Positions 49,250 to 62,941 of a DNA stretch of 64,000 nt are shown here, one piece after another. The notes under the pieces were generated by a model. It searched no databases. It was not told the origin of the DNA and saw only the letters and a list, made by a program, of their open reading frames with translations. Position 1 is the first letter of the stretch. Each line of letters opens with the position of its first letter. Made by a program: the position numbers and the translations under genes. The DNA comes from Petrolisthes cinctipes (Eukaryota; Arthropoda; Malacostraca; Decapoda; Porcellanidae), in contig JAWQEG010000416.1 in NCBI GenBank assembly GCA_033782935.1, positions 124,001 to 188,000 of the forward strand. The letters are read 5' to 3'.

Positions 49250-51170
49250 GATTTTTGAGCACCTAAAAGATCGATTTTCAGTATGTTTTGGGCCTGTATA
49301 TTAAAAATACTCTAACACGGAGTAGGCATGTACAAATCGCTTCTGGGACCCCAAAATATCGATTTTTCGGGTGTTTTGGGCCTGAATTTGAGATATCGAC
49401 TTTGGGCACCTAAAATATCGATTTTTAGCATGTTTTGGGCCTGTATTTTGAAAATATTCTAGCACCGCGTAGGCATGTACAGATCGCTTCTGGGACCCCA
49501 AAATATCGAATTTTCGGGTGTTTTGAGCCTGAATTTGAGATATAAACGGGTACAGAAGATGCATGCACATATCGACTTTTGGGCACCAAAAATATCGATT
49601 TTGAGCATGTTTTGGGTCTGTATCTTGAAAACATTCTAACTAAGAGTAGGCATGTACAGATCGCTTCTAGGACCCAAAAATATAAAATTTTCGGGTGTTT
49701 TGAGCCTGAATTTGAGATAGAAGCCGGTACTGAAGATACATTCACATATCGACTTTGGTCACCTGAAGTATCGATTTTCAGGATATTTTGGCCCTATATT
49801 TTGAATGTAATCTAGCATTGTGTAAGCATGTTCAGATTGCTTCTGAGACCCAAAAATATCGAATTTTCGGGTGTTTTGAGCCTGAATTTGGGATATAAAC
49901 AGGTACAGAAGATGAATGCACATATGGATTTTGGGCACATAAAATATCGGTTTTCAGCTTGTTTTGGGTCTGTATTTTGAAAATATTTTAATATTGAGTA
50001 GGCATTTACAGATCCCTTCTGGGAACAAAAAGTATCGAATTTTAAGGTGTTTTAAGCCTGAATTTGGGATACAAGCGAGTGCTGATGATTCATGCACATA
50101 TCGATTTTGGGCACCAAAAATTGCGATTTTCAGCTTATTTTGGGCCTGTATTTTAAAAATATTCTAACACTGAGTAGGCATGTACAGATCTCTTCTGGGA
50201 CCCCCAAAAATCAAATTTTCAGGTGTTTTTAGCCTGAATTTGGGATATAAACGGGAACAGAAGATGCATGCAGATATCGACTTTGATCACCTATAATATC
50301 GATTTTAAGCATGTTTTGGGCCTGTAATTTGAAAATATTCTAGCACTGACTATGCATGTGGAGATTGCTTCTGGGATCCAAAAATATCAAATTTTCAGGT
50401 GTTCTGAGGTTGAATTTGGGATATAAACGGGTACAGAAGATGCATGAACATTTTGACTTTGGGCACCTAAAATATCGATTTTTAGTATGTTTTGGCCCTA
50501 TATTTTGAATTTAATCTAGCACTGGGTAAGCATGTACAGATCGCTTCTAAGAGCCAAAAATACCGAATTTTCTGGTATTTTGAGAATGAATTTGGGATAT
50601 AAACGGGTACAGAAGATGCATGCACATATCGACTTTCTTCACAAAAAAAAACGATTTTCAGCATGTTTTAGGCCTATATTTTGTAAAATATTCTAGCACA
50701 GAGTGAGCATGTACAGATCGCTTCTGGGAAACAAAAATATTGAGTTTTCGGGTGTTTTGAACCACAATTTGGAATGTAAACGGGTACTGAAGATGCATGC
50801 ACATATCGACATTTGGCACCCAAAATATCGATTTTGAGCATGTTTTTGGCCTGTATTTTGAAAATACTCTAACACGGAGTAGGCATGTACAGATCGCTTC
50901 TGGGACCCAAAAATATCGAATTTTTGGGTGTTTTGAGTCTGAATTTGAGATATAAACGGATACAGAAAATGCATGCACATATCGACTTTGGGCACCCACA
51001 ATATCGATTTTTAGCATGTTTTGGGCCAATATTTGGAAAATGCTCTAACACGGAGGAGGCATGTACAGATCGCTTCTGGGACCCAAAAATATCGAAATTT
51101 CGGGTGTTTTGAGCCTGAATTTGGGATATAAACGGGTGCAGAAGATGCATGCACATATCGACTTTGGACA
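49250..51170. repeat. Dispersed divergent block, copy 2
   Basis: Collinear with 24,532-26,190 (offset about 24,718) and with 60,749-62,660 (offset 11,499). Carries all markers of the block, including gatccctt with gggaacaaaaagtatcg near 49,990, tggagattgc near 50,360, and the run of nine A after ttcac near 50,640. Beyond the end of copy 1 it continues to match copy 4 (cacccacaatatcg, gggccaatatttgg) to about 51,170, so copies 2 and 4 share a longer ancestor. Confidence 0.85.
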
Positions 51171-51659
51171 CATAAAATATCGATTTTTAGCATGTTTTGA
51201 CCCATTATCTGAGTATTCATGTACAGATCGCTTCTGGGACCAAAAAATATCGAATTTTCGGGTGTTTTGGGCCTGAATTTGAGATATCGACTTTGGGCAC
51301 CTAAAATATCGATTTTTAGCATGTTTTGGGCCTATATTTTGAAAATATTCTAGCACTGAGTAGGCATGTACAGATCGCTTCAGGGACCCCAAAATATCGA
51401 ATTTTCGGGTGTTTTGAGCCTGAATTTGAGACATAAACCGGTACTGAAGATGCATGCACATATCGACTTTCGACACTTAAAATACCGATTTTTAGCATGT
51501 TTTAAGCCTATGTTTTAAAAACATTCTAGCACTGAGTAGGCATGTACAGATCGATTCTGGGATCCTAAAATATCGAATTTTCGGGTGTTTTGAGGTTGAA
51601 TTTGGGATATAAACGGGTGCAGAAGATGCATACACATATCGACTTTTGGGCACCTAAAA

Positions 51660-52330
51660 GATCGATTTTCAGTATGTTTTGGGTCTGTATCTTGAAAACA
51701 TTCTAACTAGGAGTAGGCATCTACAGATCGCTTCTAGGACCCAAAAATATAGAATTTTCGGGTGTTTTGAGCCTGAATTTGAGATAGAAACCGGTACTGA
51801 AGATACATGCACATATCGACTTTGGTCACTTGAAGTATCGATTTTTAGGATGTTTTTGCCCTTTATTTTGAATGTATTCTAGCATTGTGTAAGCATGTTC
51901 AGATTGCTTCTGAGACCCAAAAATATCGAATTTTCGGGTGTTTTGAGCCTGAATTTGGGATATAAACGGGTACAGAAGATGAATGCATATATCGATTTTG
52001 GGCACCAAAAATTGCGATTTTCAGCTTATTTTGGGCCTGTATTTTGAAAATATTCAAACACTGTGTAGGCATGTACAGATCGCTTCTGGGACCCCCAAAA
52101 ATCAAATTTTCAGGTGTTTTTAGCCTGATTTTGGGATATAAACGGGAACAGAAGATGCATGCAGATATCGACTTTGATAACCTGTAATATCGATTTTAAG
52201 CATGTTTTGGGCCTGTAATTTGAAAATATTCTAGCACTGACTATGCATGTGGAGATTGCTTCTGGGATCCAAAAATATCAAAATTTCAGGTGTTTTGAGG
52301 TTGAATTTGGGATATAAACGGGTGCAGAAG
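51660..52330. repeat. Dispersed divergent block, copy 3 (internally deleted)
   Basis: Starts like the others (gagatagaaaccggtactg, cacttgaagtatcg, gtaagcatgttcagattgc) but jumps from gatgaatgcatatatcg straight to attttgggcaccaaaaattgcg, omitting about one monomer that contains the aggcatttacagatccc marker. It ends after gtggagattgcttctgggatcc. A one-monomer deletion by exchange between adjacent units is the simple explanation. Confidence 0.8.
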
Positions 52331-55300
52331 ATGCATGCACATATCGACCTTGGACACTTAAAATATCAATTTTTAGCATGTTTTGTGCCTGTTTCTGAGT
52401 AGGCATGTACAGATCGCTTCTGGGACCAAAAAATATCGAATTTTCGGGTGTTTTGGGTTTGAATTTAAGATATCGACTTTGGCCACCTAAAATATCGATT
52501 TTTAGCATGTTTTGGGGCTATATTTTGAAAATATTCTAGCACTGAGTAGGCATGTACAGATCGCTTCTGGGACCCCAAAATATCGATTTTTCGGGTGTTT
52601 TGAGCCTGAATTTGAGATATAAACGGGTACAGAAAATGCGTGCACATATTGACTTTGGGCACCTAAAAGATCGATTCACAGCAAGTTTTGGGCCTGTATT
52701 TTGAAAATACTCTAAAACGGAGTAGGCAAGTACAGATCGCTTCTGGGACCCCAAAATATCGAATTTCCGGGTGTTTGGAGCCTGAATTTGAGATATAAAC
52801 GGGCACAGAAGATGCATCCACATATCGACTTTTGGGCACCTAAAAGATCGATTTTCAGTATGTTTTGGGCCTGTATATTGAAAATACTCAAACACGGAGT
52901 AAGCATGTACAGATCGCTTCTGGGACCCAAAAATATCAAATTATCGGGTGTTTTGGGCCTGAATTTGAGATTGAAACCGGTACTGAAGATACATGCACAT
53001 ATCGACTTTGGTCACTTAAAATATCGATTTTTAGCATGTTTTGGGCCTGAATTTTGAAAATATTCTAGCACTGAGTAGGCATGTACAGATCGCTTCTAGG
53101 ACCCCCAAATATCGAATTTTCGGGTGTTTTGAGCCTGAATTTGAGATATAAACGGATACAGAAGAGGCATGCACATGTCGACTTTGGACAATTAAAATAT
53201 CGATTTTTAGTATGTTTTTAGCCTATATTTTAAAAACATTCTAGCACTGAGTAGGCATGTACAGATCGCTTCTGGGACCCAAAAATATCGAATTTTCAGG
53301 TATTTTGAGCCTGAATTTGAGATACAAACGGGTACAGAAGATGCATGCACATATCGACTTTTGGGCACCTAAAATATCGATTTTGAGCATGTTTTGGGTC
53401 TGTATCTTGAAAACATTCTAACTAGGAGTAGGCATGTACAGATCACTTCTAGGACCCAAAAATACCGTATTTTCAGGTGTTTTGAGCCTGAATTTGAGAT
53501 ATAAACGGGTACAGAAGAGGAATGCACATATCGTCATTGGACACTTAAAATATCGATTTTTAGTATGTTTTGAGCCTATATTTTAAAAACATTCTAGCAC
53601 GGAGTAGGCATGTACAGATCGCTTCTGGGACCCAAAAATATCGAATTTTCGGGTGTTTTGAGGTTGAATTTGGGATATAAACGGGTGCAGAAGATGCATA
53701 CACATATTGACTTTGGGCCCCTAAAATATCGATTTTCAGCATGTTTTGGGCCTGTATCTGAGTAGGCATGTACAGATCGCTTCTGGGACCAAAACATATG
53801 GAATTTTTGCGTGTTTGGAGCCTGAATTTGTGAAATAAACGGGTATAGAAGATGCATGCACATATCGACTTTTGGGCACCTAAAATATCGATTTTCTATA
53901 TCTTTTGGGCCTGTATTTTGAAAATACTCTAACACGGAGTAGGCATGTACAAATCGCTTCTGGGACCCCAAAATATCGAATTTTCGGGTGTTTTGGAGAT
54001 AAATTTGAGATATCGACTTTGGGCACCCAAAATATCGATTTGTAGCATGTTTTTTGGCCTATATTTTGAAAATATTCTAGCACTGAGTAAGCATGTACAG
54101 ATCGCTTCTGGGACCCCAAAATATCGAATTTTCGGGTGTTTTGAGCCTGAATTTGAGATATAAACGGGTACAGAAAATGCATGCACATATTGACTTTGGG
54201 CACCTAAAATATCGATTTTCAGCATGTTTTGGGCCTGTATTTTGAAAATATTCTAACACGGAGTAGGCATTTACAGATCGCTTCAGGGACCAAAAAATAT
54301 CGAATTTTCGGGTGTTTTGAGCCTGAATTTGAGATTTAAACAGATACTGAAGATTCATGCATATATCGACTTTTGGGCACCTAAAATATCGATTTTGAGC
54401 ATGTTTTGGGTCAGTATCTTGAAAACATTCTAACTAGGAGTAGGCAAGAGCATATCGCTTCAGGGACCCAAAAATACCGATTTTTCGGGTGTTTTGAGCC
54501 TGAATTTGAGATATAAACGGGTACTGAAGATGCATGCACATATCGACTTTGGACACTTAAAATATCGATTTTTAGCATGTTTTAAGCCTATATTTCGAAA
54601 ACATTCTAGCACTGAGTTGGCTTGTACAGATCGCTTCTGGGACCGAAAAATATCGAATTTTCGGATGTTTTGTGGTTAAATTTGAGATATAAACCGGTGC
54701 AGAAGATGCATACACATATTGACTTTGGGCACCTAAAATATCGATTTTTAGCATGTTTTGGGCCTGTATCTGAGTAGGCATGTACAGATCGCTTCTGTTA
54801 CCCCAAATATCGAATTTTCGGGTGTTTCGAGCCTGAATTTAAGATATAAACAGGTACAGAAGGTGCATGCACATATCGACTTTGGACACTTAAAATATCG
54901 CTTTTTAGCATGTTTTGAGCCTATATTTTGAAAATATTCTAGCACGAAGTAGATATGTACAGATCACTTCTTGGACCCCAAAATATCGAATTTTCGGGTG
55001 TTTTAAGCCTGAATTTGAGATATAAACGGGTACAGAAGATGCATGCACATATCGACTTTGGACACTTAAAATATCGATTTTTAGCATGTTTTGAGCCAAT
55101 ATTTTGAAAACATTCTAGCACTGAGTAGGCATGTACAGATCGCTTCTGGGACCGAAAAATATCGAATTTTCGGGTGTTTTGTGGTGGAATTTGAGATATA
55201 AACGGGTGCAGAAAATGCATACACATATTGACTTTGGGCACGTAAAATATCGATTTTCAGCATGGTTTGGGCCTGTATCTGAGTAGGCATGTACAGATCG

Positions 55301-55789
55301 CTTCTGGGACCCCAAATATCGAATTTTCGGGTTTTTCGAGCCTGACTTTGAGATATAAACGGGTACAGAAGATGCATGCACATATCGACTTTGGACACTT
55401 AAAATATCGCTTTTTAGCATGTTTTGAGCCTATATTATGAAAATATTCTAGCACAAAGTAGATATGTACAGATCACTTCTGGGAACCAAAAATACCGATT
55501 TTTCGGGTGTTTTGAGCCTGAATTTGAGATATAAACGGGTACAGAAGATGCATGCACATATCGACTTTGGACACTTAAAATATCGCTTTATTGCATGTTT
55601 TGAGCCTATATTTTGAAAATATTCTAGCACAAAGTAGATATGTACAGATCACTTCTGGGACCCCAAAATATCGAATTTTCGGGTGTTTTAAGCATGAATT
55701 TGAGATATAAACGGGTACAGAAGATGCATGCACATATCGACTATGGACACTTAAAATATCGATTTTTAGCTTGTTTTGAGCCTATATTT

Positions 55790-58700
55790 TGAAAACATTC
55801 TAGCACTGAGTAGGCATGTACAGATCGCTTCTGGGACCCAAAAATATCGAATTTTCGGGTGTTTTGAGGTTGAATTTGGGATATAAACGGGTGCAGAAGA
55901 TGCATACACATATCGACTTTTGAGCACCTAAAATATCGATTTTCTGTATGTTTTGGGCCTGTATTTTGAAAATACTCTAACACGGAGTAGGCATGTACAG
56001 ATCGCTTCTGGGACCCCAAAATATCGAATTTTCGGGTGTTTTGTGGATAAATTTGAGATATTGACTTTGGGCACCTAAAATATCGATTTTTAGCATGTTT
56101 TGGGCCTATATTTTGAAAATATTCTAGCACTGAGTAAGCATGTACAGATCGCTTCTGGGACCCCAAAATATCGAATTTTCGGGTATTTTGAACCTGAATT
56201 TGAGATATAAACGGGTACAGAAAATGCATGCACATATTGACTTTGGGCACCTAAAATATCGACTTTCAGCATGTTTTGGGCCTGTATTTTGAAAATACTC
56301 TAACACCGAGTAGGCATGTACAGATTGCTTTTGGGACCCAAAAATATCGAATTTTCGGGTGTTTTGGGCCTGAATTTGAAATATCGACTTTGGGCACCTA
56401 AAATATCGATTTCTAGCATGTTTTGGGCCTGAATTTTGAAAATATTCTAGCACTGATTAGGCATGTACAGATCGATTCTGGGACCCCCAAATATCGAATT
56501 TTCGGGTGTTTTGAGCCTGAATTTGAGATACAAACGGGTACAGAATATGAATGCACATATCGACTTTTGGGCACCTAAAATATCGATTTTGAGCATGTTT
56601 TGGGTCTGTATCTTGAAAACATTCTAACTAGGAGTAGGCAAGTACAGATCGCTTCTGGGACCCAAAAATATAGAATTTTCGGGTGTTTTGAGCCTAAATT
56701 TGAGATATAAACGGATACAAAATATGCATGCACATATCGACTTTGGACACTTAAAATATCGATTTTTAGCATGTTTTGAGCCTATATTTTGAAAACATTC
56801 TAGCACTGAGTAGGCATGTACAGATCGCTTCTGGGACCGAAAAATATCGAATTTTCGTATGTTTTGTGGTAGAATTTGAGATATAAACGGGTGCAGAAGA
56901 TGCATACACATATTGACTTTGGGCACCTAAAATATCGATTTTTAGCATGTTTTGGGCCTGTATCTGAGTAGGCATGTACAGTTTGCTTCTGGGACCCCAA
57001 AATATCGAATTTTCGGGTGTTTGAAGCCTGAATTTGAGACATAAACGGGAACAGAAGATGCATGCACATATCGACTTTGGACACTTAAAATATCGATTTT
57101 TAGCATGTTTTGAGCCTATATTTTGAAAATATTCTAGCACAAAGTAGATATGTACAGATCACTTCTGGGACCCCAAAATATCGAATTTTCGGGTGTTTTA
57201 AGCCTGAATTTGAGATATAAACTGGTACAGAAGATGCATGCACATATCGACTTTGGACACTTAAAATATCGATTTTTAGCATGTTTTGAGCCTATATTTT
57301 GAAAACATTCTAGCACTGTGTAGGCATGTACAGATCGCTTCTGGGACCCAAAAATATCGAATTTTCGGGTGTTTTGAGGTTGAATTTGGGATATAAACGG
57401 GTGCAGAAGATGCATACACATATCGACTTTTGGGCACCTAAAAGATCGATTTTCAGTATGTTTTGGGCCTGTATATTGAAAAGACTCTAACACGGAGTAA
57501 GCATGTACAGATCGCTTCTGGGACCCCAAAATATCGAATTTTCGGGTGATTTGGGACTGAATTTGAGATATCGACTTTGGGTACCTAAAATATCGATTTT
57601 GAGCATGTTTTGGGTCTGTATCTTGAAAACATTCTTACTAGGAGTAGGCATGTACAGATCGCTTCTAGGACCCAAAAATACGGAATTTTCGGGTGTTTTG
57701 AGCCTGAATTTGAGATATAAACAGGTACAGAAGATGCATGCACATATCGACTTTGGACACTTAAAATATCGATTTTTAGCATGTTTTGAGCCTATATTTT
57801 GAAAATATTCTAGCACAAAGTAGATATGTACAGATCACTTCTGGGACCCAAAATATCGAATTTTCGGGTGTTTTGAGGTTGAATTTGGGATATAAACGGG
57901 TGCAGAAGATGCATACACATATCGACTTTTGGGCACCTAAAATATCGATTTTCTGTATGTTTTGGGCCTGTAATTTGAAAATACTCTAACACGGATTAGG
58001 CATGTACAGATCGCTTCTGGGACCCCAAAATATCGAATTTTCGAGTGTTTTATGAATAAATTTGAGATATCGACTTTGGGCACCTAAAATATCGATTTTT
58101 AGCATGTTTTGGGCCTATATTTTGAAAATATTCTAGCACTGAGTAAGCATGTACAGATCGCTTCTGGGACCCCAAAATATCGAATTTTCGCGTGTTTTGA
58201 GCCTGAATTTGAGATATAAACGGGTACAGAAAATGAATGCACATATTGACTCTGGGCACCTAAAATATCGATTTTCAGCATGTTTTGGGCCTGTATTTTG
58301 AAAATACTCTAAAACGGAGTAGGCAAGTACAGATCGCTTCTGGGACTCCAAAATATCGAATTTTCGGGAGTTTTGGGACTGAATTTGAAATATCGACTTT
58401 GGGCACCTAAAATATCGATTTCTAGCATGTTTTGGGCCTGAATTTTGAAAATATTCTAGCACTGAGTAGGCATGTACAGATCGCTTCTGGGACTCCAAAA
58501 TATCCGATTTTCGGGTCTTTTGAGCCTAAATTTGAGATACAAACGGGTACAGAAGATGCATGCACATATCGACTTTTGGGCACCTTAAATATCGATTTTG
58601 AGCATGTTTTGGGTCTGTATCTTGAAAACATTCTAACTAGGAGTAGGCATGTACAGATCGCTTCTAGGACCCAAAAATACCGAATTTTCGGGTGTTTTGA

Positions 58701-59789
58701 GCCTGAATTTGAGATATAAACAGGTACAGAAGATGCATGCACATATCGACTTTGGACACTTAAAATATCGATTTTTAGCATGTTTTGAGCCTATATTTTG
58801 AAAACATTCTAGCACTGAGTAGGCATGTATAGATCGCTTCTGGGACCGAAAAATATCGTATTTTCCGGTGTTTTGTGGTTGAATTTGAGATATAAACGGG
58901 TGCAGAAGATGCATACACATATTGACTTTGGGCACCTAAAATATCGGTTTTCAGCATGTTTTGGGCCTGTATCTGAGTAGGCATGTACAGATCGCTTTTG
59001 GGACCCCAAAATATCGAATTTTCGGGTGTTTGGAGCCTGAATTTAAAATATAAACGGGTACAGAAGATGCATGCACATATCGACTTTGGACACTTAAAAT
59101 ATCGCTTTATTGCATGTTTTGAGCCTATATTTTGAAAATATTCTAGCACAAAGTAGATATGTACAGATCACTTCTGGGACCCCAAAATATCGAATTTTAG
59201 AGTGTTTTAAGCCTGAATTTGAGATATAAACGGGTACAGAAGATGCATGCACATATCGACTTTGGACACTTAAAATATCGATTGTCAGCATGTTTTGAGC
59301 CTATAATTTGAAAACATTCTAGCACTGAGTAGGCATGTACAGATCGCTTCTGGGACCCAAAAATATCGAATTTTCGGGTGTTTTGAGGTTGAATTTGGGA
59401 TATAAACGGGTGCAGAAGATGCATACACATATCGACTTTTGCGCACCTAAAATATCGATTTTCTGTATGTTTTGGGCCTGTATTTTGAAAATACTCTAAC
59501 ACGGAGTAGGCATGTACAGATCGCTTCTGGGACCCCAAAATATCGAATTTTCGGGTGTTTTGTGGATAAATTTGAGATATTGACTTTGGGCACCTAAAAT
59601 ATCGATTTTTAGCATGTTTTGGGCCTATATTTTGAAAATATTCTAGCACTGAGTAAGCATGTACAGATCGCTTCTTGGACCCCAAAATATCGAATTTTCG
59701 GGTGTTTTGAGCCTGAATTTGAGATATAAACGGGTACAGAAAATGCATGCACATATTGACTTTGGGCACCTAAAATATCGATTTTCAGA
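55790..59789. repeat. Overlapping 2,009-bp and 3,519-bp higher-order registers
   Basis: About 55,850-57,430 matches 57,860-59,440 at 2,009 bp; 55,790-56,270 matches 59,309-59,789 even more closely at 3,519 bp. Markers: ttttctgtatgttttggg (55,942; 57,951; 59,461; also 60,423), ttttgtggataaatttg, gcctgaattttgaaaat, gaccgaaaaatatcg with ttttgtggt, and gcacaaagtagatatg (57,145; 57,820; 59,155; earlier at 55,455 and 55,633). The array thus has two nested registers, as after a second duplication that did not respect the first unit. Confidence 0.75.
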
Positions 59790-60748
59790 ATGTTTTGGGC
59801 CTATATTTTGAAAATACTCTAACACGGAGTGGGCATGTACAGATTGCTTTTGGGACCCAAAAATATCGAATTTTCGGGTGTTTTGAGCCTGAATTTGGGA
59901 TATAAACGGGTGCAGAAGATGCATGCACATATCGACTTTGAACACTTAAAATATCGATTATTAGCATGTTTTAAGCCTCTATCCGAGTAGGCATGTACAG
60001 ATCTCTTCTGGGGCCCCAAAATATCGAATTTTCGGGTATTTTGGGTCTGAATTTGAAATATCGACTTTGGGCACCTAAAATATCGATTTCTAGCATGTTT
60101 TGGGCCTGAATTTTGAAAATATTCTAGCACTGATTAGGCATGTACAGATCGCTTCTGGGACCAAAAAATATCGAATTTTCGGGTGTTTTGAGGTTGAATT
60201 TGGGATATAAACGGGTGCAGAAGATGCATACACATATTGAATTTGGGCACTAAAAATATCAATTTTCAGCATGTTTTAGGCCTGTATCTGAGTAGGCATG
60301 TACAGATCGCTTCTGTGACCAAAAAATATCGAATTTTCGGGTGTCTGGAGCCTGAATTTGAGATATAAACGGGTATAGAATATGCATGCACATATCGACT
60401 TTTGGGCACCTAAAATATCGATTTTCTGTATGTTTTGGGCCTGTATTTTGAAAATACTCTAACACGGAGTAGGCATGTACAGATCGCTTCTGGGACCCCA
60501 AAATATCGAATTTTCGGGTGTTTTAAGCCTGAATTTGAGATATAAACGGGTACAGAAGATGCATGCACATATCGACTTTTGACACTTAAAATATCGATTT
60601 TTAGCGTGTTTTGAGCCTATATTTTGAAAACATTCTAGCACTGAGTAGGCATGTACAGATCGCTTCTGGGACCCAAAAATATCGAATTTTCGGGTGTTTT
60701 GGGGTTGAATTTGGGATATAAACGTGTGCAGAAGATGCATACACATAT

Positions 60749-62660
60749 CGAGTTTTGGGCACCTAAAAGATCGATTTTCAGTATGTTTTGTACCTGTATA
60801 TTAAAAATACTCTGACACGGAGTAGGCATGTACAGATCGCTTCTGGGACCCCAAAATATCGAATTTTCGGGTGTTTTGGGCTTGAATTTGAGATATCGAC
60901 TTTGGGCACCTAAAATATCGATTTTTAGCATGTTTTGGGCCTGTAATTTGAAAATATTCTAGCACTGCGTAGGCATGTACAGATTGCTTCTGGGATACCA
61001 AAATATCGAATTTACGGGTGTTTTGAGCCAGAATTTGAGATATAAACGGGTACAGAAGATGCATGCACATATCGACATTTGGGCACCTAAAATATCGATT
61101 TTGACCATGTTTTGGTTCTGCATCTTGAAAACATTCTAACTAGGAGTAGGCATGTACAGATCGCTTCTAGGACCCAAAAATATAAAATTTTCGGGTGTTT
61201 TGAGCCTGAATTTGAGATAGAAACCGGTACTGAAGATACATGCACATATCGACTTTGGTCACTTGAAGTATCGATTTTCAGGATGTTTTGGCCCTATATT
61301 TTGAATGTATTCTAGCATTGTGTAAGCATGTTCAGATTGCTTCTGAGACCCAAAAATATCGAATTTTCGGGTGTTTTGAGCCTGAATTTGGGATATAAAC
61401 GGGTGCAGAAGATGAATGCACATATGGATTTTGGGCACATCAAATATCGGTTTTCAGCTTGTTTTGGGTCTGTATTTTGAAAATATTTTAACATTGAGTA
61501 GGCATTTACAGATCCCTTCTGGGAACAAAAAGTATCGAATTTTAAGGAGTTTTAAGCCTGAATTTGGGATACGAGCAAGTGCTGATGATTCATGCACATA
61601 TCGATTTTGGGCACCAAAAATTGCGATTTTCAGCTTATTTTGGGCCTGTATTTTGAAAATATTCTAACACTGAGTAGGCATGTACAGATCGCTTCAGGCA
61701 CAAAAAAAATCAAATTTTCAGGTGTTTTTAGCCTGAATTTGGGATATAAACGGGAACAGAAGATGCAGGCAGATATCGACTTTGATCACCTATAATATCG
61801 ATTTTAAGCATGTTTTGGGCCTGTATTTTGAAAATATTCTTGCACTGACTATGCATGTGGAGATTGCTTCTGGGATCCAAAAATATCGAATTTTCAGGTG
61901 TTTTGAGACTGAATTTGGGATATAAACGGGTACAGAAGATGCATGAACATATCGACTTTGGGCACCTAAAATATCGATTTTTAGTATGTTTTGGCCCTAT
62001 ATTTTGAATTTAATCTAGCACTGGGTAAGCATGTACAGATCGCTTCTGGGACCCAAAAATATCGAATTTTCGGGTGTTTTGAGCCTGAATTTGAGATATA
62101 AACGGGTACAGAAAATGCTTCCACATATCGACTTTCTTCACAAAAAAAAACGATTTTCAGCATGTTTTAGGACTATATTTTGTAAAATATTCTAGCACAG
62201 AGTGAGCATGTACAGACCGCTTCTGGTACCCAAAAATACTGAATTTTCGGGTGTTTTGAACCTCAATTTGGAATGTAAACGGGTACTGAAGATGCATGCA
62301 CATATCGACTTTGGGCACCCAAAATATCGATTTTGAGCATGTTTTTTGGCCTGTATTTTGAAAATACTCTAACACGGAGTAGGCATGAACAAATCACTTC
62401 TGGGACCCAAAAATATCGAATTTTCGGGTGTTTTGAGCCTGAATTTGAGATATAAACGGGTACCGAAAATGCATGCACATATCGACTTTGGGCACCCACA
62501 ATATCGATTTTGAGCATGTTTTGGGCCAATATTTGGAAAATACTCTAACACGGAGAAGGCATGTACAGATCGCTTCTGTGACCCAAAAATATCGAATTTT
62601 CGGGTGTTTTGAGCCTGAATTTGGGATATAAACGGGTGCAGAAGATGCATGCACATATCG
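60749..62660. repeat. Dispersed divergent block, copy 4
   Basis: Offset 11,499 bp from copy 2 along its whole length, including the A9 run (62,142-62,150) and the gtggagattgc monomer near 61,855. Private changes such as aaggagttttaagcc near 61,545 and gcaggcagatatc near 61,765. Same order of monomers as in copy 2, so the block moved or was duplicated as one piece. Confidence 0.85.
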
Positions 62661-62908
62661 ACTTTGGGCACCCAAAATATCGATTTTGAGCATGTTTTGG
62701 GCCTGTACTTTGAAAATACTCGAACACGAAGTAGGCATGTACAGATCGCGTCTGGGACACACAAAAATCGAATTTTCCGTTGTTTTGAGGCTGAATTTGA
62801 GATATAAACGGGTACAGAAGTTGCATGCACATATCGACTTTGGGCACCCAAAATATTGATTTATATCATGTTTTGGGCCTGTATTTTTAAAACATACTCC
62901 AACACGGA

Positions 62909-62941
62909 GTAGGCATGTACAGATCGCTTCTGTAGCTCTGA
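62909..62941. repeat. 33-bp partial unit
   Basis: gtaggcatgtacagatcgc followed by ttctgtagctctga and then a second gtagacatgtacagatcgg: two landmarks only 33 bp apart. It is a tiny duplication of the unit start or the remnant of a monomer that lost over 140 bp. Confidence 0.75.
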
